From Hyphomonadaceae bacterium (lineage in GTDB: Bacteria; Pseudomonadota; Alphaproteobacteria; Caulobacterales; Aquidulcibacteraceae), in NCBI GenBank assembly GCA_027492515.1, contig JAPUEP010000212.1, positions 1 through 38,780 on the forward strand: a stretch of 38,780 bases of DNA, written 5' to 3'. Below the pieces are notes generated by a model. It did no database searches. It was not told the origin of the DNA and saw only the letters and a list, made by a program, of their open reading frames with translations. The position numbers and the translations under genes are program-made. Position 1 is the first letter of the stretch. Each line of letters begins with the position of its first letter. Positions 16,606-24,804 of this stretch are shown piece after piece.

Positions 16606-17496
16606 CTAATAAATTGTACCAGTATTAAGAACAGGTTGCGCATCCTTATCAGAGCAAAGAACCACAAGAAGGTTTGCAACCATTTGCGCTTTGCGTTCTT
16701 CATCAAGATTTACAACGCCGCGGTCTGATAATTGTTGCAAAGCTTGTTCAACCATACCGACCGCACCATTTACAATCAAAGTCCGCGCCGCAATTACCGC
16801 TTGTGCTTGTTGGCGTTTTAACATTGCACCCGCAATTTCTTGGGCATAGGCAAGGTGTGAAATACGCGCTTCATCAACCATCATACCGCCAACATCAAGG
16901 CGTGCATTCAAGCGTTCGCCAAGTAGTTCGGCTACTTCTTCGGCATGACCACGTAAAGTTAATTCGCCTTCAACTGCATGATCATATGAATAATGCGCGG
17001 CAATATCACGAAGCGCAGTATCAATTTCAATACGGCAGAAGCTTTCATAAGAATCAACATCAAACAAAGCCTGTGCACTATCTTTTACGCGCCAAACCAC
17101 ATTTGCAGCAATTTCAATTGGATTTCCGTCTTTATCATTCACTTTCAAAGTGTCAGAAGTAACGTTGCGAACCCGCATAGATATTTTTTTGCGTGTTATC
17201 CAAGGAAATACCCAACGCAAACCTTGCGCCCTATCTGTGCCTTGATATTCGCCAAACATTAATAGTGCAAACGCTTCATTTGGCTGAATAGAATAAAAGC
17301 CAGACAAGCCTAAAACACCCAATACAAGAACAATTATACCAACAAAAATGAATGCTTCATCGCCTTTAGAAACAAACATAAAAATTGAAATTAAAATTGC
17401 CGCTAGGAAAATTATGAACAAAGGAACACCTGGAATAGATGCACCCTGACGTTCTTGTGTTCTGTTTATTGCCTTTATTGGATTATTTTGTGTCAT
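16606..17496 (-). CDS. SPFH/Band 7 (prohibitin-like) membrane protein
   Basis: A 296-residue protein. Two hydrophobic segments (about residues 25-45 and 50-70) are followed by an SPFH domain beginning GFYSIQPNEAFALLMFGEYQG and running through LRWVFPWITRKKISMRVRN and ANVVWRVKDSAQALFDVDSY. A helical region with VDEARISHLAYAQEIAGAML and an Ala/Gln-rich stretch follows, as in other flotillin/slipin-type proteins that assemble into membrane rings and organise proteases or lipids. The start ATG at 17496 has AGGAGGG close by; a TTG directly before it (17499) is less likely. It forms an operon with the RHH regulator at 16411. The cellular role is unknown. Confidence 0.9.
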   Translation of the reverse strand: MTQNNPIKAINRTQERQGASIPGVPLFIIFLAAILISIFMFVSKGDEAFIFVGIIVLVLGVLGLSGFYSIQPNEAFALLMFGEYQGTDRAQGLRWVFPWITRKKISMRVRNVTSDTLKVNDKDGNPIEIAANVVWRVKDSAQALFDVDSYESFCRIEIDTALRDIAAHYSYDHAVEGELTLRGHAEEVAELLGERLNARLDVGGMMVDEARISHLAYAQEIAGAMLKRQQAQAVIAARTLIVNGAVGMVEQALQQLSDRGVVNLDEERKAQMVANLLVVLCSDKDAQPVLNTGTIY

Positions 17497-17511
17497 CAAA
17501 CCCTCCTGAGT

Positions 17512-17549
17512 TGATATAAAAATGATATCAATTTTATATCATGTGTCAA
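17512..17549 (-). promoter_or_regulatory. Promoter and palindromic operator of the SPFH-RHH operon
   Basis: Plus positions 17512-17541 form a 30-bp palindrome with one mismatched pair: arms TGATATAAAA (17512-17521) and TTTTATATCA (17532-17541) flank a central TGATATCA (17523-17530), all on one axis. On the minus strand a -35 box TTGACA (17544-17549) and a -10 box TATCAT (17522-17527) are 16 nt apart, so the palindrome covers the -10 box and the spacer. The repeated half-sites, about one helical turn apart, suit an RHH repressor, which the operon itself encodes. Confidence 0.7.
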
Positions 17550-17640
17550 GCTTTTTTGAATTTTTGCCTAAATTGTTTGATTTTACGCGCAAAACCATTA
17601 TTAAGCGCAATATAAATTCGAATTTAAAAAGAGTATAAAA

Positions 17641-20562
17641 GTGACCGAAACCACAGAAAAACGCGATTATAAAAAAACTATCTTTTTGCCAGACACTGCA
17701 TTCCCAATGCGCGCAGGTTTACCACAAAAAGAAGCAGAGATTATTGGGCGTTGGGGTTCAACCACCGAATATAAAAAAATTCGTGAAGCATCAAAAGCGC
17801 GCCCTAAATGGGTTCTTCATGATGGCCCTCCTTATGCCAATGGCGCGATGCATATTGGGCATGCTTTGAACAATATTCTTAAAGACTTTATGGTTCGCTC
17901 TAAACAAATGGCGGGCTTTGATGTTGATTATATCCCTGGATGGGATTGTCACGGCCTTCCGATTGAATGGAAAGTTGAAGAAGAATTCCGCGCAAAAGGG
18001 CGCGATAAAAAAGAAATCTCTGCGATTGAATTTCGTAAAGCGTGCCGCGAATATGCAAAAAAATGGGTTGAAATCCAAAAAGCTGACCGTATTCGCATGG
18101 GCGTAATTGGTGATTGGGATAATCCATACCTTACCATGAATTATAATGCCGAGGCCGTGATTGAACGCGAATTTTTAAACGTTGTTAAAAACGGCCTTGT
18201 ATTCCGCGGTTCAAAACCAATCATGTGGTCACCAGTTGAACGCACATCATTGGCAGAAGCCGAAGTTGAATATCAAGAGAAGGTTTCACCAGCAATTTGG
18301 GTGAAATTCCCGATTGTTTCAGGTGGGCCAGAGGGCACATTTGTAATTATCTGGACAACAACACCTTGGACAATTCCTGCCAATCGCGCAATTTCTTATA
18401 GTTCAAAAATTGCCTATGGCCTTTATTCAATTGATGGCATCGAAGAAGGTTTGGAATTCACACCATTTGCAACAATTGGTGATAAAATTGTTATTGCCGA
18501 TGCATTGGCAGAGGGCATTTTCGCAAACGCCAAAGTGGCAAAATATACACGCCTTAATGATGTAAAACCTGAAGGCATTATCTGTGCGCATCCATTGAAA
18601 AACTGGGCTGATGCAAATGGTGGTTATCAGTTTAATGTGCCAATGCTTGCTGGCGATCATGTAACCGATGATGCGGGTACTGGCTTTGTGCATACTGCGC
18701 CGTCGCATGGTGCGGACGATTATTTGGTTTGGATGAAATCAGGCCTACCGCAATCTGAAATCCCATTCACGGTTGATGAAGAAGGCCGCCTTACCAAAGA
18801 AGCACCAGGGTTTGAGGGTGCGTTGGTTATGCGTATCGAAGGTAGTGCCAAAGATATTGGTAAAGAGGGTGATGCCAATCCACGCGTTTTGGATGCTTTG
18901 AAGGCCACTGGCAACCTTCTTGCAATGGGTCGCCTTAAACACCAATATCCACATTCATGGCGCTCTAAAGCACCAATTATTTTCCGCAATACGCCGCAAT
19001 GGTTTATTGCAATGGACAAGCCAGTTGATGCACTTAATGGCGAAACTTTACGCCAAGTTGCATTGCGCGAAATCAACAAAACTGATTGGGGCGGCGATAG
19101 CCATAAGGCGCGCATCGAAACAATGGTTAAAGATCGCCCTGATTGGCTTATTTCACGCCAACGCGCATGGGGCGTTCCACTTGCATTATTCGTTCACAAA
19201 GAAACCAACGAAGTTTTGAAAGACGAAGAAGTAAATTCACACATCGTTAGCGCAATGGAAAAAGAAGGTGCGGACGCATGGTATGCCCGCCCCGCTTCTG
19301 ATTTCTTAGGCGATAAATATAATGCCAATGATTATGAACAAGTTCATGATATTTTGGACGTTTGGTTTGATTCTGGCTCAACCCATGCCTTCACACTTGA
19401 AACCCGTGACACACTTCCGCGCCCTGCCGATATGTATCTTGAAGGAACAGATCAACATCGTGGTTGGTTCCAATCTTCATTGCTTGAATGCTGTGCAACG
19501 CGCGGTGTTGCACCATATAAAGCGGTTCGCACACATGGTTTCACGGTTGATGATAAGGGCCGTAAAATGTCCAAATCTTTGGGCAATGGTATGGAGCCAC
19601 AAGATATCGCAAAATCAAATGGTATTGAGATTTTGCGCGTTCTATTTGCCGCCGCCGATTACACCCAAGAATTGGCACTTGGCAAAACCATGATTGACCA
19701 AGCAAGTGAGACTTATCGCAAATTGCGTAACACAATTCGCTATATGCTTGCTTCTATCAAAGATTTCAAACCTGAAAACAAAGTTGCGCATTCTGATTTG
19801 CCATTCCTTGAACAATGGGTTTTTGCACGCGCAGCAGAGGTTGATAAAGAAGTTCGCGCTGCATATGCCGATTTTGATTTCAAACGCGCATTATCGGCGA
19901 TTGCCGATTTTGCGAATTTGGATTTATCGGCATTTTACGTCGATGTGCGCAAAGACACGCTTTATTGCGACCCATTAAATTCAAAAAAACGCCGCGCCGC
20001 GCAAAGTGTTTTAAGTGAATTATTTGGTCTTTTCCTTGGCTGGCTTGCACCAATTTGCCCATTCACTACCGAAGAAGCATGGCTAACGCTTTACCCTGAA
20101 TTGCCAAGCATTCACCACCAAACTTGGAATGACATTCCAAAAGAATGGGAAAATGACGCGACCTTGAGCCGCATGGAAAAACTTCGCGCTTTGCGTAAAG
20201 CAGTAACCGGTGCGCTTGAATTAAAACGTGCAGCCAAGGAAATTGGCTCATCTTTAGAGGCCGCACCAAAAGTTTATTTAAACAATGCCGAAATCGAAAA
20301 CGCATTGGGGGATGAAGATTTGGCAGAATTATGCATCACATCAGGCATTGATTTAATCAAAGGCGATGCGCCAAATGACGTATTCACACTTGATGATGTC
20401 AAAGGTGTTGGTGTTGAATTTATTAGTGCCACTGGCGTTAAATGCGCCCGTTCTTGGAAATATTTTGACCCATCAAAAGCAAACCCGAATTACCCAGATA
20501 TTACCCCGCGCGATGCCGAGGCTGTAATGGAATGGGAAAAAGCAAATGGGGAAAGTGTTTGA
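17641..20562 (+). CDS. ileS: Isoleucyl-tRNA synthetase
   Basis: Charges tRNA-Ile. The 973-residue class I synthetase has the HIGH signature in [15 protein letters not shown] (near residue 70), an editing (CP1) domain with [12 protein letters not shown], and the KMSKS motif in [14 protein letters not shown] (near residue 640). The start is GTG at 17641. The C-terminus reads [11 protein letters not shown], so the Cys-x-x-Cys zinc ligands found in E. coli IleRS are not complete; loss of this zinc site appears in other alphaproteobacteria to my knowledge. It overlaps ccmC by 4 nt and probably leads the cytochrome c maturation operon. Confidence 0.97.
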   Translation: MTETTEKRDYKKTIFLPDTAFPMRAGLPQKEAEIIGRWGSTTEYKKIREASKARPKWVLHDGPPYANGAMHIGHALNNILKDFMVRSKQMAGFDVDYIPGWDCHGLPIEWKVEEEFRAKGRDKKEISAIEFRKACREYAKKWVEIQKADRIRMGVIGDWDNPYLTMNYNAEAVIEREFLNVVKNGLVFRGSKPIMWSPVERTSLAEAEVEYQEKVSPAIWVKFPIVSGGPEGTFVIIWTTTPWTIPANRAISYSSKIAYGLYSIDGIEEGLEFTPFATIGDKIVIADALAEGIFANAKVAKYTRLNDVKPEGIICAHPLKNWADANGGYQFNVPMLAGDHVTDDAGTGFVHTAPSHGADDYLVWMKSGLPQSEIPFTVDEEGRLTKEAPGFEGALVMRIEGSAKDIGKEGDANPRVLDALKATGNLLAMGRLKHQYPHSWRSKAPIIFRNTPQWFIAMDKPVDALNGETLRQVALREINKTDWGGDSHKARIETMVKDRPDWLISRQRAWGVPLALFVHKETNEVLKDEEVNSHIVSAMEKEGADAWYARPASDFLGDKYNANDYEQVHDILDVWFDSGSTHAFTLETRDTLPRPADMYLEGTDQHRGWFQSSLLECCATRGVAPYKAVRTHGFTVDDKGRKMSKSLGNGMEPQDIAKSNGIEILRVLFAAADYTQELALGKTMIDQASETYRKLRNTIRYMLASIKDFKPENKVAHSDLPFLEQWVFARAAEVDKEVRAAYADFDFKRALSAIADFANLDLSAFYVDVRKDTLYCDPLNSKKRRAAQSVLSELFGLFLGWLAPICPFTTEEAWLTLYPELPSIHHQTWNDIPKEWENDATLSRMEKLRALRKAVTGALELKRAAKEIGSSLEAAPKVYLNNAEIENALGDEDLAELCITSGIDLIKGDAPNDVFTLDDVKGVGVEFISATGVKCARSWKYFDPSKANPNYPDITPRDAEAVMEWEKANGESV

Positions 20563-21284
20563 TAAATTTCCTTGCCAATCCTGAACGCTTTATGCGCTTT
20601 TCCAAAATCGCAATGCCGATTTTTGGAATTTTGGCATTTGTTAGTTTGGTGATTGGCTATGTTTGGGCATTGGTTTATGCCCCTGCCGATTATCAACAAA
20701 TGGAAACCGCGCGCATAATGTTTATCCATGTGCCAAGTGCATGGGTGGCAACGGGCGCCTATGCGATGATGGCGATTGCCAGTATTGTTTTCCTTGTTTG
20801 GCGTCATAATTTGGCGGATTCTGCGGCCTTTGTTGGTGCAAAAATTGGCGCGGCCTTTACCGCGCTTTGCCTTATCACTGGTTCTATTTGGGGGCGCCCG
20901 ACTTGGGGGACATGGTGGGAATGGGATGGGCGTTTAACGTCGGTTTTGGTTTTATTCTTTATCTATCTTGGCTATTTGGCATTACGCGGAGCGATTTCAG
21001 ATCAAACAAAAGCTGCGAAAGCGGCGGCAATTTTATCGCTTGTGGGTTCGGTTAATATTGTTATTATTCGTTATTCGGTTGTTTGGTGGAATACACTTCA
21101 TCAACCTGCGGCAGTTATTCGCAAAGGTGGTTCAAGCCTTCACCCTGATTTGTTAAAGCCATTATTATTTAATGGTTTGGCATTCATGTTATTCTTTGGT
21201 TTTTTGATGCTTTTGAATTTGCGCACTGAAATTATTAAAAAGCGTATTTCATCAATCGAAACCCGCCTAACTTTGGAAAATTAG
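20559..21284 (+). CDS. ccmC: Heme delivery protein CcmC (cytochrome c maturation)
   Basis: An integral inner-membrane protein that presents heme to CcmE in the System I cytochrome c pathway. It has six hydrophobic segments and the tryptophan-rich heme motif [18 protein letters not shown], followed by a long helix and the histidine region [10 protein letters not shown] choose the TTG at 20559, whose TTGA overlaps the ileS stop and which has GGGGAAAG a few nt upstream. This start keeps the FLANPERF segment that is conserved at the N-terminus of alphaproteobacterial CcmC. An ATG at 20532 (inside ileS) and one at 20592 (cutting into the conserved segment) are alternatives. ccmA and ccmB, often next to ccmC, are not here. 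Confidence 0.93.
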   Translation: MINFLANPERFMRFSKIAMPIFGILAFVSLVIGYVWALVYAPADYQQMETARIMFIHVPSAWVATGAYAMMAIASIVFLVWRHNLADSAAFVGAKIGAAFTALCLITGSIWGRPTWGTWWEWDGRLTSVLVLFFIYLGYLALRGAISDQTKAAKAAAILSLVGSVNIVIIRYSVVWWNTLHQPAAVIRKGGSSLHPDLLKPLLFNGLAFMLFFGFLMLLNLRTEIIKKRISSIETRLTLEN

Positions 21285-21285
21285 T

Positions 21286-21477
21286 ATGAAGCCGCAATTT
21301 TCAAACTTTGCTGATTTTTTAAATATGGGCGGTCATGCAGACTATGTCTTTAGTGCATTTGGCATTTCAATTGCCCTTATTATTGGCCTTACAATTATGG
21401 GTTTTGTAAATGCGCAAAAAGCCAATGCGCGTTTAAAATCCCTTGAAGAATTGCGTCAAAAGGAAAATCAAAAGTGA
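21286..21477 (+). CDS. ccmD: Heme exporter protein CcmD
   Basis: A 63-residue single-pass membrane protein. Typical CcmD features are the MGGHADYVFSAFGISIA segment (family GxxxxYVxxxY/FG), one membrane helix, and a charged, coiled C-terminus ending in Lys/Glu/Gln. CcmD helps release holo-CcmE from the CcmABC complex. It lies 1 nt after ccmC, and its stop overlaps the GTG start of the next gene (GTGA). Confidence 0.92.
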   Translation: MKPQFSNFADFLNMGGHADYVFSAFGISIALIIGLTIMGFVNAQKANARLKSLEELRQKENQK

Positions 21478-21992
21478 AAAAGTTAAATCTATTCGCCTTT
21501 ATCCCTTTGGCAATTTTTATCGCGATTGGCGCGATGTTTCTTTGGGGCATGTATGGCAAACGCGTTTCCAAAGATGAAAGCCCGCTTATAGGCAAACCAT
21601 TACCCGCAATTTCAGGCGGCACATTAGATGGCGGCACAATTAATTTTGATAATACAAGTGGACAGCCATTAATATTAAACTTCTTTGCATCATGGTGCGC
21701 CCCTTGCCGCGATGAGCATAAGCAATTATTACAAATGGCGGGCGCAACCAAGGTTAAATTAATCGGTGTTGCTTATCGCGACGACCCAAAAGAAACCCGC
21801 AATTATATTGATGAACTTGGCAATCCATACACAGATATAATTATCGACCGTCAAGGTGGCATTGGTGCAAGCCTTGGGCTTTCTGGCGTTCCTGAAACTT
21901 ATATTGTGGGCGCGGATGGTATTATAAAATACAAACACAAAGGCCCGATTACGCCAAAAGATGCATCTGATTTACTGAAAAAAGCACAATAA
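21474..21992 (+). CDS. ccmG: Thiol:disulfide interchange protein CcmG/DsbE
   Basis: A 172-residue membrane-anchored thioredoxin-fold protein that keeps apocytochrome c or CcmH cysteines reduced in the periplasm. Residues 7-27 form the membrane anchor. The active-site motif is FFASWCAPCRDEHKQL (WCAPC), and GVPETYIV contains the cis-proline that is expected in CcmG. It starts with GTG overlapping the ccmD stop. The remaining System I genes (ccmABEFH) must be elsewhere. Confidence 0.94.
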   Translation: MKKLNLFAFIPLAIFIAIGAMFLWGMYGKRVSKDESPLIGKPLPAISGGTLDGGTINFDNTSGQPLILNFFASWCAPCRDEHKQLLQMAGATKVKLIGVAYRDDPKETRNYIDELGNPYTDIIIDRQGGIGASLGLSGVPETYIVGADGIIKYKHKGPITPKDASDLLKKAQ

Positions 21993-22029
21993 AAACTTTT
22001 TATTAATCAAAGCAAATCATGCTTTGAAC

Positions 22030-22263
22030 ATGAATAATATCGGCCCAAATCTTTTTCCCAATAATGCGCGCCCAAATGGCACTAATAATGGGCGCGAAAT
22101 TTTCCTAAAAGCACTTGAACAAGCACGCGCCGCGAAATCTGCGACACCACAAACCGAAGTTCAAAGCGCGTCGCAAAGTCAGAATGTCAATAATATAAAA
22201 ATCCCTGACGAGGCACCAAAAACCAATATTAGAAAAGGAATGGTACTCGATATTCGCGTTTAA
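22030..22263 (+). CDS. Unknown small soluble protein downstream of ccmG
   Basis: A 77-residue protein I do not recognise. Its first 20 residues are rich in Asn, Gly and Pro (MNNIGPNLFPNNARPNGTNN), then comes one amphipathic helix (REIFLKALEQARAAKSA), a polar linker, and a C-terminal KGMVLDIRV that looks like a fixed motif. There is no signal peptide or membrane segment. I use the ATG at 22030; a TTG at 22024 is in frame. No clear ribosome-binding site is visible. Instead a perfect 8-bp hairpin (22007-22027) ends 2 nt before the ATG. Codon use resembles the neighbours, so I think it is real. The link to cytochrome maturation is positional only. Confidence 0.6.
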   Translation: MNNIGPNLFPNNARPNGTNNGREIFLKALEQARAAKSATPQTEVQSASQSQNVNNIKIPDEAPKTNIRKGMVLDIRV

Positions 22264-22344
22264 CGCTCGATATTCACGCTAAAGTTGAATTTTTGTTGCC
22301 AAATTAAAAAATTAGTGTTCAAATATAAAAAAATTGAGGGACGG

Positions 22345-22782
22345 ATGGAAATAAACGCACAAAAAGTCTCCAAAAGGGAGCTTTCAGATATTCGGACTAT
22401 TCTTTTATCCGAAGGGCTTCCTGTTGAAACTGTCTTAAGTGCCCCAATCACATTCTTTCAATTAGTAACAGATACAGGCGCGCGAATTGGTTGGGGCGGG
22501 CTTGAAATTTATGATAATCATGCAGTTTTAAGATCCGTTGTTATACGAAGCGCGCTACGCAAAACTGGCGCAGGTAGTATTTTGGTAAAAGCCCTTATTC
22601 AAGAAGCCAAGGATGTTGGTTTGAAAAAAATCTGGCTTCTTACCAATAATGCCGAAAATTTCTTTGAAAAACTTGGCTTTCGCCATGCCCTTCGAACCGA
22701 TGCACCCAAAGCAATCCAATCCTGCGAAGAATTCACATGGCCCCACCACGACGTGGCCCATTGCATGAATATGAAGGTTTAA
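22345..22782 (+). CDS. GNAT-family N-acetyltransferase, ArsN2-like
   Basis: A 145-residue acetyltransferase. The acetyl-CoA binding region is around LRSVVIRSALRKTGAGSILV (family pattern R/QxxGxG/A), and IWLLTNNAENFFEKLGFRHA is the typical late strand-helix of the fold. The segment LPVETVLSAPITFF near the start, and the ending PKAIQSCEEFTW with the final cysteine, resemble ArsN2-type proteins that sit in arsenic-resistance operons. No ars gene is present in this window, so arsenic chemistry is not supported by context. The start ATG at 22345 has GAGGG 5-6 nt upstream, better than the earlier in-frame start at 22285. Confidence 0.8.
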   Translation: MEINAQKVSKRELSDIRTILLSEGLPVETVLSAPITFFQLVTDTGARIGWGGLEIYDNHAVLRSVVIRSALRKTGAGSILVKALIQEAKDVGLKKIWLLTNNAENFFEKLGFRHALRTDAPKAIQSCEEFTWPHHDVAHCMNMKV

Positions 22783-22929
22783 ATCACAAACCTGCAAATC
22801 CGTCTTGCTTTTAAACAATTTACCACTATTCAGACCTTGCATTTTTTATTTTTACGCAATCCAAAGCGTAACCACGCTGTAAATCCGCGAGCATTGAGCG
22901 AGCCAGCCCGCGTGGCGCCAAGAAAAAAG

Positions 22930-22954
22930 TGACGGCTTTGCCGTCAGTTTTTTT
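22930..22954. terminator. Bidirectional hairpin terminator just upstream of tRNA-Ser
   Basis: A perfect 7-bp stem TGACGGC/GCCGTCA (22930-22936, 22940-22946) has a 3-nt loop. It is followed on the plus strand by GTTTTTTT and, on the minus strand, by C and six T residues. It can end the plus transcript from the acetyltransferase gene and any minus-strand transcript from the nuclease side. Confidence 0.8.
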
Positions 22955-22971
22955 GAACGCAAATGAAAGAT

Positions 22972-23061
22972 GGGCAGGTGGCCGAGTGGTTGAAGGCGCA
23001 CGCTTGGAAAGCGTGTTTAGGCGCAAGTCTAACGAGGGTTCGAATCCCTCTCTGTCCGCCA
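22972..23061 (+). tRNA. tRNA-Ser (anticodon GGA)
   Basis: A 90-nt class II tRNA with encoded CCA. The acceptor stem pairs GGGCAGG (22972-22978) with TCTGTCC (23051-23057) using two G-U pairs. The anticodon stem CACGC/GCGTG encloses TTGGAAA, so the anticodon is GGA and it reads UCC/UCU. A long variable arm (around TTAGGCGCAAGTCTAA) and the T arm GAGGG-TTCGAAT-CCCTC complete it. The discriminator is G58 of the 23000 block (23058). Confidence 0.97.
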
Positions 23062-23186
23062 TTTATATATCTCACGCTTATATTCGCGGCACTCGTTAAT
23101 CACTCGTGCTATTCGCTCACCGCTCCGACGGGGCGCCGCACTCGCGGCGGAGTGCCGTTTGGCGCTTGGTGGGCCGACGGCTAAAA

Positions 23187-23221
23187 GGTTCGAAGTTTCT
23201 CCCCTTATGTCCGCCATTTAT
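23187..23221 (+). pseudogene. Degenerate copy of the tRNA-Ser 3' end
   Basis: GGTTCGAA (23187-23194) and TGTCCGCCATTTAT (23208-23221) repeat the T-loop and the acceptor end, CCA and first flanking bases of the tRNA-Ser gene (14 identical bases at 23053-23066). The distance between the blocks is 13 nt here but 8 nt in the tRNA, and the T stem is destroyed. The 120 bp between the two copies are GC-rich, with strong hairpins such as GCACTC/GAGTGC (23138-23155). Confidence 0.65.
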
Positions 23222-23224
23222 TTT

Positions 23225-24163
23225 TTACTTCAAAACCTCATTCAACATTTTCGCCAATCTTACGCCTGCTTTTTCCATCTGAACTTTGGAGATGTTTGAG
23301 GCGGTGGTTTCGTATTCTGGGGTTAGTTTGATTGGGGTGGTTTTGTTTTCGGCGTCGCAATGTGGGGTATTTGTATTAAGGTTATAGGCGGCGTTTTTTG
23401 AAAGTTCGAATGAATCGGCAGCCCAATCTTTTGGTGTGTCGGTTTGCCAATCTTTGATTTGTTGTTCGGTTATTTCATCATGCAGAATTTTGGCATAATC
23501 AGCGGCGCCCGCACCTTTGGTTAAAAGATTTACGGCCTGATAATCCCAAAATCCATGAAGGCGCATTGGGTCGTGGCTTGTTGGTGCAACCCAAACGCAA
23601 TTACCGCCATGATCTTCATTATCAGATGCATGAAGGGGTTGGTGAATATCGCCAACGAAATGGATAAGGAATTTTAGGGCAAACACTTGCTCGGCTGCGC
23701 TTGTTTTTGGGTCGGCAAGTTCGGCGGCAAATTGATTGATTTTATTTACCACACAATCTTGCGCAGGCGCGCCAACACTTGCAACGCCGCCTTTCAAATC
23801 TGTAATTGGGCAGACTTTTTCTTCTTGAGTTTCAACAAAATCCTTATCGCCGCTTGTTGAAAGTGGAATATCAACAAAATGCCATTCGCGGGTTCCAGTG
23901 TATGATGCACCATCTGGGCGGCCTGCATCGCGGTATTTATCGGCCCAAACCGAGCGCGAAACAAAATCTGGTTGGGTAAGTGTATCTGTATCTTGTGCAA
24001 GTATGGATTGGGCTTTTGCCTGCGCCGCAGGGGTCATATATGACCATGCAAGTGCGGCAATAATTTGATGCCCCGGATCACTCCAAGCGAAGGCATTTTG
24101 GCAATTTAGAGCACCGATTGAAATTGCGATTGCTAATTTGGTGCCAAGTTTTTTAATTGCCAT
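23225..24163 (-). CDS. Secreted S1/P1-type nuclease
   Basis: A 312-residue extracellular or periplasmic zinc nuclease for single-stranded nucleic acid. The signal peptide ends at ...NAFA, so the mature protein begins with Trp, as in S1/P1 nucleases where the N-terminal Trp binds zinc. Further metal ligands are in WSDPGHQIIAALA, LKFLIHFVGDIHQPLHASDN (HxxxDxHQPLH) and GFWDYQAV. The ATG at 24163 is chosen because GGAG lies 7 nt upstream; the ATG at 24175 lacks one and in fact supplies this ribosome-binding site. Two internal cysteine pairs may form disulfides. It stands alone next to the tRNA-Ser remnant, so acquisition by transfer is possible but not shown. Confidence 0.93.
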   Translation of the reverse strand: MAIKKLGTKLAIAISIGALNCQNAFAWSDPGHQIIAALAWSYMTPAAQAKAQSILAQDTDTLTQPDFVSRSVWADKYRDAGRPDGASYTGTREWHFVDIPLSTSGDKDFVETQEEKVCPITDLKGGVASVGAPAQDCVVNKINQFAAELADPKTSAAEQVFALKFLIHFVGDIHQPLHASDNEDHGGNCVWVAPTSHDPMRLHGFWDYQAVNLLTKGAGAADYAKILHDEITEQQIKDWQTDTPKDWAADSFELSKNAAYNLNTNTPHCDAENKTTPIKLTPEYETTASNISKVQMEKAGVRLAKMLNEVLK

Positions 24164-24237
24164 TTTTATCTCCATACTATTGTCAAAATCGCAATAATCT
24201 ATAGGAAAGGTTGGCGCAAATGAAATTTATTTAGTAA

Positions 24238-24759
24238 ATGACCGAAAATTCAAATCACGAACAATTCATGGCTATTGCAATTAAACTTGCAAAACAGGCC
24301 GAAGAAATTGGCGAAGTGCCAATTGGCGCATTAATTGTTGACGAAAATGATGAAATAATTTCCGAAGGTTTTAACTGCCCAATCAATGAACATGACCCAA
24401 GTGCACATGCCGAAATAATTGCAATTCGCCGCGCTGCAAAGAAAATTGAAAACTATAGGACTAAACCGAATTTGCGCCTTTATGTAACCCTTGAACCATG
24501 CACAATGTGCGCGGGGGCAATTTCATTTGCGCGTATCGAACATGTTATTTTTGGCGCTTATGATAAAAAGGGCGGGGCAGTTGTAAATGGCGCGCGCTTT
24601 TTTGATAGTGAAAATTGCCATTTTCGTCCAAAAATCACGCATGGGATATTGGACCACGATTGTTCCACAGTATTAACAGACTTAGTTGCACAGAAAGGGC
24701 GACAACAAGGGGGAAACCTTCGCAAATCACCCCAAATTATTAATTATTGTGTATTATAA
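24238..24759 (+). CDS. tadA: tRNA-specific adenosine deaminase TadA
   Basis: Converts A34 to inosine in the tRNA-Arg(ACG) wobble position. The 173-residue zinc deaminase has HAE (His57, Glu59) in SAHAEIIAIRRAA and the PCTMC motif (Cys88, Cys91) in LEPCTMCAGAISFARI. GEVPIGALIVD near residue 25 and FGAYDKKGGAV match TadA better than guanine deaminase. The C-terminal 15 residues (after VAQKGRQQGG) go slightly beyond the usual core and are of no clear function. It is divergent from the nuclease gene with a 74-bp gap that must hold both promoters. Confidence 0.93.
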   Translation: MTENSNHEQFMAIAIKLAKQAEEIGEVPIGALIVDENDEIISEGFNCPINEHDPSAHAEIIAIRRAAKKIENYRTKPNLRLYVTLEPCTMCAGAISFARIEHVIFGAYDKKGGAVVNGARFFDSENCHFRPKITHGILDHDCSTVLTDLVAQKGRQQGGNLRKSPQIINYCVL

Positions 24760-24778
24760 GCAAAATGCACTTGCTTAT
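24756..24778 (+). terminator. Hairpin overlapping the tadA stop, possible weak terminator
   Basis: Perfect 8-bp inverted repeat ATAAGCAA (24756-24763) and TTGCTTAT (24771-24778) with a 7-nt loop. It covers the tadA stop codon. No long U tract follows, so termination would be weak. Confidence 0.35.
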
Positions 24779-24804
24779 TCTTCACATATTGCGGACAATG
24801 AGCC

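Noticed and set aside
22826-23062. Minus-strand frame beginning [14 protein letters not shown] and plus-strand frame [15 protein letters not shown] (22963-23184) over the tRNA
   Set aside because: These are well-known false translations of tRNA-Ser sequence and its complement. The tRNA fold explains the region.
23062-24175. Genomic island integrated at tRNA-Ser carrying the nuclease
   Set aside because: The second tRNA-end copy lies before the nuclease gene, so the gene is outside the repeat pair. No integrase is present.
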